The notes below the pieces were generated by a model, which saw only the letters and a program-made list of their open reading frames with translations, made no database searches and was not told where the DNA came from. Shown piece after piece: positions 9,994-16,681 of a stretch of 36,523 nucleotides of DNA (its first letter is position 1; every line of letters starts with the position of its first letter). Both the position numbers and the translations under genes were made by a program. Source of the stretch: an uncultured Bacteroides sp. (lineage in GTDB: Bacteria; Bacteroidota; Bacteroidia; Bacteroidales; Bacteroidaceae); contig CALUOU010000016.1 of NCBI GenBank assembly GCA_944322335.1, forward strand, positions 1-36,523, in the 5' to 3' direction.

Positions 9994-12900
9994 TTATAAT
10001 GTGAATTTTAAACCGAAGTTAATACGTTTCACTGTAGGATAAGCACCTTGTGAAGCCCAGCCCGTACCGGCGAAGTTCGACTCGCGGTCGTCCGGCATGC
10101 GGGTCCATACCCAGAGGTTGTTGCCGTTGACATAGAGCTTGAGGTTGGAGAGACCCAAGTGTTTGATCCAGCCGTTTGTGAAGGTATAAGACAGCTCGAT
10201 GTTCTTCAGACGGATAAATGAACCGTCATAGAAGTAACGGGCCGCATCGTAATAACCATTGGTCGTGGTGCCCCAGCGCGGCATGGGCACGTCCGGATTG
10301 GGATTGTACTTGCTCCAGCGGCTGCCCTCATCGTAAGCGATCAGTTTCTGCTGACCGAAGGTGCCGAACACCACCTGACGGGTTGCGTTGTTCACGCCGT
10401 AGAACTGCATGAAGAAGCTCCAGCCCTTCCAGTCGAATCCCAAGGATGCGCTGTAAGTGTTCTGCGGAGAGCCTGAATAGCCGTAAGGAATCTGGTCGTA
10501 GGAGTTGATGATACCATCGGCGTTGAAGTCCAGAATCTGGTACATGCCCGGCAGTTTCTGCTGGTCAACCGACTCGAAAGGCGTGCTTCCGTAGAGGTCA
10601 TCCATGGTCTGGGTATAGCCATGATCCACATATGTCTTGGTCTGACCCAACTGGAAACCCACTGACTTTTGATAATCAGGCAGCATTTCCGCATCGTCGG
10701 CCACCTTCACTTCGCTGACCGCATGAGTCATGTTGAAGTTACCCCAAAGGTGAAGGCCGTTTTTCAAGGTCTTGTTGACACGGAGTTCCAGTTCATACCC
10801 TTTGTTGTCTACCACACCCAAGTTGGCCCATGGAGCGGCAAGTATACCACCGAAATAGGAAGGCATGGCACGCCCGCTACCTGTCACAAGAATGTCGGTG
10901 CGGTGGTCGCGGAAGATTTCAATGTTACCGGCAAGCAAGCCACCAAAGAAACCGTAGTCGATACCAAAATTGAATTTACGGACAACTTCCCAGTGAATGT
11001 CCGGGTTACCTACAGCCGTCTCCCGATAGAAAGTATAGGGGCTGGCGGCATTGTAAAGACCGGTTTTGATGTAGCCATCATTACCGCCCATCTCCCAGTT
11101 ACTCATATACAGCCAACGTCCACCGATGTTGTCGTTACCGATCTCGCCGTAAGAGGCGCGGATCTTCAACATGTCCAGCCATTTCTTGGTGAAGTTCATG
11201 AATTTCTCCTCGGAAATCATCCAGCCGATTGCGCCGGAATTGAAGAAAGCGAAACGGTTTTCATCGCTAAACTTTTCAGAACCGTTGTATGCGCCGTTGT
11301 ATTCCAAGAAATACTTGTTGGCATAATCATAGGTCACACGGAAAGCCCAGTCCTCACGATAGTTAGGAATCATGCTGCCCGTAGCCCGCTCCGAACGCTG
11401 GAATACACCCATGGCACCCACCGTGTGGTCGCCAAATGTACGGTTCCAGTCCAGCTGTGCCAGATAGAAAAGGTTGCGCTGCGTCTGGTTGTTATCCACA
11501 CTACCGTTGGTCACCGCCCAGTTGCTTTGCGGATAGAAGTCAAAGTTGTGGGTACCAGTAGTCGTCTTATAAGAAACCACACCCGTATCCGGATCGATCC
11601 ATTTCTGTTGATAAGAGTCTGAAGAAGAAATTCCTCGGTTACTTTCCACAAAAGCGTTATCCCAAGACACCTTCACACTCGCACGCAAGCCCTTCAAAAG
11701 AAAGCCCAAATCCTGTTCCAACGCAAAGTCGGTGTACAGGCGGGTGGTGGTAATGGTATTCTGTCCAGCATTGGCCATCAAAGCTACAGAGTTATTATCA
11801 TTATCGGGGCTATATCCGTAGGTCCCGTCTGAGTAAACAGGCATCATCACGTTCGGAGCTGTGGTATAAGCACTTCCCCAAAGGTTGTATTCGTTGGCAT
11901 CGATCGGTGCCAGCCGCACGCCATACGAACCGGAAAGGTTCATCCGCAGCAAGGTAGTCTTGGTGAGCTGGAAGTCCATGTTACTGCGCATGTTCACACG
12001 GTCATAACCGTATCCTGTCTTGTAACCACGACCGTTGTCGTACACCTTAAACATATCGCCTTCATGCTGATAGTCGATGGCAGCGTAGTATTTCACAAAC
12101 TGCGTACCGCCGCTCATGCTGACGTTGACGTTCTCGGCGAAAGCCGCGTCCTTAAACATCCAGTCTGCCCAGTCCACATTGGGATAACGTTCAGCTTCTG
12201 CCAAATTGGCCGGATAACGGTATTTCAGTATGGTGGCTTCCGGAAGCATAAAGTTCCAAGAATCGGGCGTCACACCCAATTCATATTCCACCGCGTCATT
12301 ACGCAGATGGAAAGCATCGTAAGAATCCAATTTGTTCGGCAGCTTGGAAAGCATCTTCACCGTCATGCTGGCCGAGGCGTTGATGGTAGCCTTGCCTTCC
12401 TGTCCGCGCTTGGTAGTGATCAAGATAACGCCGTTGGCACCCTTCACACCATAAACGGCTGTGGCAGAGGCATCCTTCAATACAGACACCGATTCTACGG
12501 AGCTCACATCCAGACCGCTCATGGGACGCTCGATGCCGTCCACGAGGATCAGCGGTGAAGAATCATTCCACGTGCTGGAACCACGGATGATGATCTGCGG
12601 ATCTTCCTCACCGGGCATACCCGTACTGGCCATGGTGATCACACCGGGCAGGTTACCTGTCAAGGCCGAACCCAGGTCGGACACACCACCGGTGCGCTCC
12701 AGCACCTTGGCGTTGGTCTGGGTGATGGCACCCACCACGCTGGCCTTTTTCTGCTGTCCGTAACCGACAATCACCACTTCATCCAACATTTCCGTATCGT
12801 CCTCTAATACGACCTTGAGAGTACCGCTCTTCGGGATCCGAAGTTCTTGCGTCTGCATACCAATAAACGAGATGACAAGGGTGTTGCTCCCTTCCGGTAC

Positions 12901-13113
12901 GTTCAGCGTGAAATTACCATCTATATCTGAAATTGTACCTATTGAATTATTTCCTTTGACCACAACTGAAGCTCCAATGACCGGATCCCCATTGCCATCC
13001 AAAACAATACCTTTCACTGTCTGCCCCTGCTGCGCCCAAGCAGTCAAGCTGCAAACCATCATGAATAGAAACAGGTAAGAAAGCTTTTTGATTTTGTTAC
13101 TTACATTTTCCAT
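9994..13113 (-). CDS. xusA: SusC-family TonB-dependent outer membrane transporter (first pair)
   Basis: The first gene of the operon encodes a 1039-residue SusC-like transporter with all usual parts in order: signal peptide (cleaved near AWAQ), carboxypeptidase-D regulatory-like domain (about 32-105, VKGIVLDGNGDPVIGASVVVKG), a TonB box DEVVIVGYG, plug domain (LILVDGIERPM, VLKDASATAVYGVKGANGVILITTKRG) and beta-barrel ending FGLKFTL. It imports xylo-oligosaccharides into the periplasm using the TonB/ExbBD system, with the SusD protein encoded 3 bp downstream. Synteny with the xus clusters of Prevotella bryantii and Bacteroides gives the name and the likely substrate; the sequence itself does not prove the ligand. 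Confidence 0.94.
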   Translation of the reverse strand: MENVSNKIKKLSYLFLFMMVCSLTAWAQQGQTVKGIVLDGNGDPVIGASVVVKGNNSIGTISDIDGNFTLNVPEGSNTLVISFIGMQTQELRIPKSGTLKVVLEDDTEMLDEVVIVGYGQQKKASVVGAITQTNAKVLERTGGVSDLGSALTGNLPGVITMASTGMPGEEDPQIIIRGSSTWNDSSPLILVDGIERPMSGLDVSSVESVSVLKDASATAVYGVKGANGVILITTKRGQEGKATINASASMTVKMLSKLPNKLDSYDAFHLRNDAVEYELGVTPDSWNFMLPEATILKYRYPANLAEAERYPNVDWADWMFKDAAFAENVNVSMSGGTQFVKYYAAIDYQHEGDMFKVYDNGRGYKTGYGYDRVNMRSNMDFQLTKTTLLRMNLSGSYGVRLAPIDANEYNLWGSAYTTAPNVMMPVYSDGTYGYSPDNDNNSVALMANAGQNTITTTRLYTDFALEQDLGFLLKGLRASVKVSWDNAFVESNRGISSSDSYQQKWIDPDTGVVSYKTTTGTHNFDFYPQSNWAVTNGSVDNNQTQRNLFYLAQLDWNRTFGDHTVGAMGVFQRSERATGSMIPNYREDWAFRVTYDYANKYFLEYNGAYNGSEKFSDENRFAFFNSGAIGWMISEEKFMNFTKKWLDMLKIRASYGEIGNDNIGGRWLYMSNWEMGGNDGYIKTGLYNAASPYTFYRETAVGNPDIHWEVVRKFNFGIDYGFFGGLLAGNIEIFRDHRTDILVTGSGRAMPSYFGGILAAPWANLGVVDNKGYELELRVNKTLKNGLHLWGNFNMTHAVSEVKVADDAEMLPDYQKSVGFQLGQTKTYVDHGYTQTMDDLYGSTPFESVDQQKLPGMYQILDFNADGIINSYDQIPYGYSGSPQNTYSASLGFDWKGWSFFMQFYGVNNATRQVVFGTFGQQKLIAYDEGSRWSKYNPNPDVPMPRWGTTTNGYYDAARYFYDGSFIRLKNIELSYTFTNGWIKHLGLSNLKLYVNGNNLWVWTRMPDDRESNFAGTGWASQGAYPTVKRINFGLKFTL

Positions 13114-13171
13114 TAATTATTAGTTTAAGAATTAAACCATACTTAATTCCAATCTTTCGATTGCGGGTCCC

Positions 13172-13196
13172 TCATCTTCCCTATCGGCGAAGATGA
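13172..13196 (-). promoter_or_regulatory. Leader hairpin upstream of the xus operon
   Basis: TCATCTTC (13172-13179) and GAAGATGA (13189-13196) form a perfect 8-bp stem with the 9-nt loop cctatcggc. It lies inside the predicted 5' leader, 58 bp before the xusA start codon. No U-tract follows. It may affect message stability, or be a target for an antisense RNA of the kind known at some Bacteroides PULs; this role is a guess. Confidence 0.45.
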
Positions 13197-13280
13197 AAAG
13201 TTCGTTTAAAACTACGTTAACCATCTTTGTACATAACTACTATATTAATAAGGTGAATAAATGAAGTTCGCCAGGAGCGT

Positions 13281-13319
13281 AGCCAAGGAGGCACAAGAAT
13301 CGCCTTGCCTTTGGTGGCT
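13281..13319 (-). promoter_or_regulatory. Imperfect inverted repeat just after the predicted xus transcription start
   Basis: AGCCA (13281-13285) pairs with TGGCT (13315-13319) and AGGCA (13289-13293) with TGCCT (13306-13310), separated by a short asymmetric internal loop. The structure lies immediately downstream of the -7 element at 13330-13337, so it would be the first fold of the transcript. Confidence 0.35.
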
Positions 13320-13329
13320 CTTGCATTTG

Positions 13330-13360
13330 CAAAATTATCCGAACGGTCGTAAAATACAAA
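13330..13360 (-). promoter_or_regulatory. Bacteroides-type promoter of the xus operon
   Basis: On the minus strand TTTG (13360-13357) is followed after 19 nt by TAATTTTG (13337-13330). This is an exact fit to the Bacteroidales sigma consensus (-33 TTTG, -7 TAnnTTTG). Transcription would start near 13323 and give a leader of about 210 nt before xusA. Confidence 0.75.
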
Positions 13361-14031
13361 AAAAATTAGCACTATTTTTCGCGGTTTCCGGTTAAGACAG
13401 GTGCCCGCATCTTTGCTCATGAACCATTTTCTTTTGATGGTGTAACATCGTTTTTTATAACCTCCTGATTTTCAAGTAAGATTTCAGTGGCGTTGCAAAA
13501 CTGTTAAATAACTATAACGAGGTGGCAAAATCGTCCCATTTGGCTGTATTTTCCTCCCGTTTTATCCGCATTCCGCGCTTTTCTCCCGATGTTCTCTTTC
13601 CTCTCCCCTCCCCCTTCCTCCGCTCGCCCTCTCCCCTCGCCGCCGCCTGAAACAGCCAGTCCGCATCCCCTTTCCGTCGGCAAAAAAAGAGGAGACAAGC
13701 GTCCCAAAAATACAATAAGGTAGCCGCAAACGCACAGGAATCTGCGGCACATCAGCATGCGTGGTGTCCTCTCTCCGTTTCATGCGTTCGGAAAGACGGG
13801 AGGAGATACGCACATCACGGACGAACCGCAAACGGGCGCAGACCAACTGTGATCCGCGCCCGTTTTTTCTATTTCAAATGTAAGCATTTCGCTATCGTAC
13901 TAAACAGCAACGGTTTAACCCGTTTCCGCTTCAAAAAAATCGAGGAGCCTTACCATCGGGCGGAAATACGCGATTCTCGTGCGGGTTCAGAGAGGCCGGG
14001 ACAGGCGGCCGCCAGCCACCACAATCACTGA
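13361..14031. other. Gene-poor intergenic region between the xus promoter and the ATPase gene
   Basis: I see no convincing gene here. Short open frames on the minus strand (13504-13846) are Arg/Gly-rich, overlap each other in several frames and come from a purine-rich strand. The stretch has a C/T-rich segment (13590-13650, plus strand) and a strong terminator-like hairpin at 13831-13868. The operator for the xus regulator may lie near 13360-13450, but no clear direct repeat stands out. Confidence 0.5.
13831..13868 (+). terminator. Rho-independent-type terminator hairpin
   Basis: ACGGGCGC (13832-13839) pairs perfectly with GCGCCCGT (13856-13863), with a 16-nt loop, and is followed by six T on the plus strand. 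Read on the minus strand it lies 164 bp beyond the ATPase stop codon with only three T, so it is better oriented for a plus-strand transcript, although no plus-strand gene is visible upstream. Confidence 0.65.
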
Positions 14032-15759
14032 TCATTGGTCACTGATCACGATCTCCGCTCCCCGGAACACCATTTTCAGAAGGTGCAACCGCGTGCCGGC
14101 ACAGAGGCGTTTCACGATCTTGTCCTGACTGTATTTCCGCAGCTGCCCGTCCGCCTCCTGACTCCTGGCCGCGACTTCCGCATCGGAGGCTTGGGGGCTT
14201 ACGTACTTCAGCTCCAAGATGTAGCTGTGCGCCACGTCCGGATAGCGTTGCCTGTCGGGAAGCAGCAGGAAGTCGCTGTAGCCATAGTTCAGCTCGATCT
14301 CAGGCTCCACCAGATAGAAGGGGCTCAGCGCCAGGTATGCCTTGAAGAAGCCCTGCAGGTTGTGCTCGCCCAGGATGGAGTCGCGAACGGAAGAGTTCTC
14401 CTTGTAGGCAGTGGCGATGCGATGGAAAAGAGGCCGCCAGTCGCCCTCGAAGGCCATCTGCATCAGCTCCTTCTGCAAGGCCGTGAGGTCCATCCTGTAG
14501 CTGCGGTTGAAATAGGCGCGCATGAAGCTCCAGTACTGCTCCTTCACGCATTTGTTGGGGATCACCATCTTGAGAAGGTTGCCATAGCCGCTCTCCATCG
14601 TCAGCAGGCCGTAATAATAGAGGAGGCTGCGGAAATTGTCATCGTCTGTCACGTATTCGGCCGGGAAGGAGCTGTTCAGCGTCATCAACACGGAGCCTGT
14701 GGACGCGATCTCCTCGATGATGCCCATGCGGTCCTCCCGCCGGTTTCCACGGTCGATGCCGGCCAGCATCTCCAGCTTCTTGTAGTCCGTGCGGACATTG
14801 ACATCCACCATCTCTTCGGGCCGTCGGCCGTATTTGGCCTGGTGGCGGAGGTAGTAGAGCACCATGTCGCAATTGTAGATGCGGTCGTCATCCAGGCATT
14901 GCTTGGAGAAACAATAGTTGTTGTACCAAGGCTTCATCTCCTCCATCATGCCCTCGATGTCCGCTTCGGGACGGAACACGCCGTGCTGCTGATAGTAGGT
15001 GAACATGGCGCGCACATCGGTTTCCGAGAAGCCCAACAGGTAGTTGAACTCCGGCTCCAAGGAGATGTTCCATCCGATGTTGTACCCGCTGGTCAGGTCG
15101 TCCAACGTGACGGGAGACACGCCGATCATGAAGACGCGGTCGAACATGGCCTTGAAGATCTTGAAATATTCCCGGTAGAACCCGCTGGCGTGGGTGAGGT
15201 TGCGGAACATCTCCTTTCCGCCCTCGCTGAGCACGACGTTGGTGAAGTTGTCATACTCGTCGATGATGAGATAGAGCGCATAGCCTTTCCTGCGCGCTTC
15301 CGCATTGATTCTCCTCAGTTTGGAAGCGGCGTCTTTCGATTCCAATATGATCCGGACCGTCCTTTCTTCGTATAAATGTTCATATTTCAAAATAAAGGCA
15401 TCCAGCTCCGTGCAGCAATAGTCGTTGAAGGTGTATTCCAACCGGTCTGTTCCGGCTCCCGCCTGGGAGAAGTCAAAGTAGATGATCTGGTAGGAGTTTT
15501 TCAGCGGGGTGGGATGCTCATGGATCCATAGGCCGCCGAACAGCTCGTCAAACCGATCGGCCATGCTGAGGTCGTAGTAGGCACGCATCATGCTGACAAA
15601 CAGGCTCTTCCCGAAACGGCGAGGCCGGATCAGAAACAGATAGTTGCTCTCTGCCTCCAGCATGGGCAGGTACATGGTCTTGTCGACATAATAGGCGTTC
15701 TGCTTCCTGACTTGTACAAAATCGGGCAGGCCGTAGGGGATTCCTTTGACTGTTTCCAT
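14032..15759 (-). CDS. AAA-ATPase-like protein with C-terminal PD-(D/E)XK nuclease-like domain (DUF1703)
   Basis: The 575-residue protein belongs to a family very common and often multi-copy in Bacteroidales: an AAA-ATPase-like domain (PF09820) followed by a DUF1703 nuclease-fold domain. The family signature is at the start (GIPYGLPDFVQVRKQNAYYVDKT). A Walker A variant is RPRRFGKS (45-52) and Walker B is YLIIDEYDN (161-169). Near the C-terminus, Asp in YSDFLLL and ELK in YILELKY (516-518) form the D...ExK nuclease pattern. The cellular role is unknown; mobile-element or defence links have been suggested for the family. I start at 15759, not the upstream ATG at 15828, because a good -7 box (15794-15801) lies between them and the family begins METVKGIPYG. 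It is flanked by gene-poor, repeat-rich DNA, so it may be a mobile or recently acquired cargo gene. Confidence 0.88.
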   Translation of the reverse strand: METVKGIPYGLPDFVQVRKQNAYYVDKTMYLPMLEAESNYLFLIRPRRFGKSLFVSMMRAYYDLSMADRFDELFGGLWIHEHPTPLKNSYQIIYFDFSQAGAGTDRLEYTFNDYCCTELDAFILKYEHLYEERTVRIILESKDAASKLRRINAEARRKGYALYLIIDEYDNFTNVVLSEGGKEMFRNLTHASGFYREYFKIFKAMFDRVFMIGVSPVTLDDLTSGYNIGWNISLEPEFNYLLGFSETDVRAMFTYYQQHGVFRPEADIEGMMEEMKPWYNNYCFSKQCLDDDRIYNCDMVLYYLRHQAKYGRRPEEMVDVNVRTDYKKLEMLAGIDRGNRREDRMGIIEEIASTGSVLMTLNSSFPAEYVTDDDNFRSLLYYYGLLTMESGYGNLLKMVIPNKCVKEQYWSFMRAYFNRSYRMDLTALQKELMQMAFEGDWRPLFHRIATAYKENSSVRDSILGEHNLQGFFKAYLALSPFYLVEPEIELNYGYSDFLLLPDRQRYPDVAHSYILELKYVSPQASDAEVAARSQEADGQLRKYSQDKIVKRLCAGTRLHLLKMVFRGAEIVISDQ

Positions 15760-15793
15760 ATCGTGATGAGAGGTTAGAGGGTTGTTGTACGGA

Positions 15794-15801
15794 CAAAGAT
15801 A
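15794..15801 (-). promoter_or_regulatory. -7 promoter element of the ATPase gene
   Basis: TATCTTTG on the minus strand fits TAnnTTTG exactly. It is 35 bp upstream of the ATG at 15759, giving a leader of about 28 nt. No TTTG is found at the ideal distance; a TTG lies 24 nt upstream. The element argues against a start at 15828. Confidence 0.55.
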
Positions 15802-15924
15802 AGCGTTTTTTTCTATGTTTATACGCAAGGATGCGGATTTTAGACGCGAATTGCGCGGATGAAACGGATTTTTTTATTTTTTAAACTGGCACGAAAGCAG
15901 CAGGGCAACCGCATCAACATGGTT

Positions 15925-16047
15925 CACGCGTGCGGAAGACGGACGGCACGCGTGCGGAAGGTTGCTTTCCACGCGTGCGGAAGGTTGCTTTCCACGCGTG
16001 CGGCGGATGCTTCCCACGCGTGCGGCGGACGGACGGCACGCGTGCGG
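15925..16047. repeat. Six-copy palindromic array, CACGCGTGCGG at 22-23 bp intervals
   Basis: The 11-mer CACGCGTGCGG, which contains the 8-bp palindrome CACGCGTG, starts at 15925, 15947, 15970, 15993, 16015 and 16037. Intervals are 22, 23, 23, 22 and 22 bp. Spacers of 11-12 bp fall into two sorts: GACGGACGG-like at both ends and AAGGTTGCTTTC-like or its variant in the middle. The array is about 165 bp upstream of the ATPase start codon. Equal phasing at about two helical turns puts the palindromes on one face of the helix. Confidence 0.9.
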
Positions 16048-16618
16048 CTCACCGGGGAGTGAAGCTTGCTGATTTTACTTGAAAAAACGCGCCGGTTTCA
16101 CCTTCTTTTCATCAGGTTTGTTAGAAAGAATCGGCTTGAAAGCTTCACGCTTTCACCGTGAATGCAACAGATTGGAAATGAAAACATTCCGGTGAAACAT
16201 CTGTCCGGATTCACCGTTCACAGCTTTTTTCGACGTTTCACCGTAACATCCTGTTCTGTAACCATTTACAGTGAAACATTGCGGTGAAAGCATTCCGCTG
16301 CGTTCAAAACACGCCCTCCCTTCACCGCAACAAGCAGAAATCCAACAGATTGGAATCCACGTGAAAGCGTGAAGCCTTCAACGCATACTTCCCCAAAAAA
16401 CAAGCTGGGCAGGCGGTGAAACCAAGTTGATTGTACAGGATAATCAAGTTGATTATGCGATGGAATCAAGAAGGAAGTGCGGCATCCCTGCCGCATCCTC
16501 CGCTTTCTGCCTGAATGCCGGAAAAAACAAGTATGTGGATGACCACTACTTCTGCGCAGAATGGCTGAAGAAACATTTTTAAAGGGAATGGTTTAAAGGA
16601 CTATCCGCCGATAGCCGT
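16048..16618. repeat. Non-coding stretch rich in TTTCACCG/CGGTGAAA words
   Basis: About ten copies of TTCACCG or its complement are scattered in both orientations between 16090 and 16425. A 12-mer AACAGATTGGAA occurs at 16165-16176 and 16344-16355. CAAGTTGATT occurs at about 16429 and 16447, the latter as AATCAAGTTGATTAT. Open frames here are short and repeat-derived. I see no gene. Confidence 0.6.
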
Positions 16619-16653
16619 AAAAAAAGCAGAGACGCGATTCGTCACGTCTCTGC
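16619..16653 (-). terminator. Rho-independent terminator of the GH31 gene
   Basis: GCAGAGACG (16626-16634) and CGTCTCTGC (16645-16653) form a perfect 9-bp stem with a 10-nt loop. On the minus strand it is followed by seven T (16625-16619). It starts 28 bp after the GH31 stop codon. Confidence 0.9.
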
Positions 16654-16681
16654 AAGTCAATCTACAAGCCAATCTATCTGT

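Noticed and set aside
13217-13420. 67-codon minus-strand open frame
   Set aside because: It covers the xus promoter and leader hairpin, so it is better explained as regulatory DNA.
13436-13455. Small GATG/CATC hairpin with six T
   Set aside because: Only a 4-bp stem; not enough to call a terminator.
14035-15375. 446-codon plus-strand open frame
   Set aside because: It lies fully antisense to the ATPase/DUF1703 gene, whose motifs are clear; composition (His/Val/Ala-rich) is typical of a mirror frame.
15925-16047. CRISPR array
   Set aside because: Repeats are 11 bp with 11-12 bp spacers, partly identical; far too short, and no cas genes.
15859-16062. 67-codon plus-strand frame rich in HACG/TARVR
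   Set aside because: Translation of the CACGCGTG array; protein-like pattern is a by-product of the repeat.
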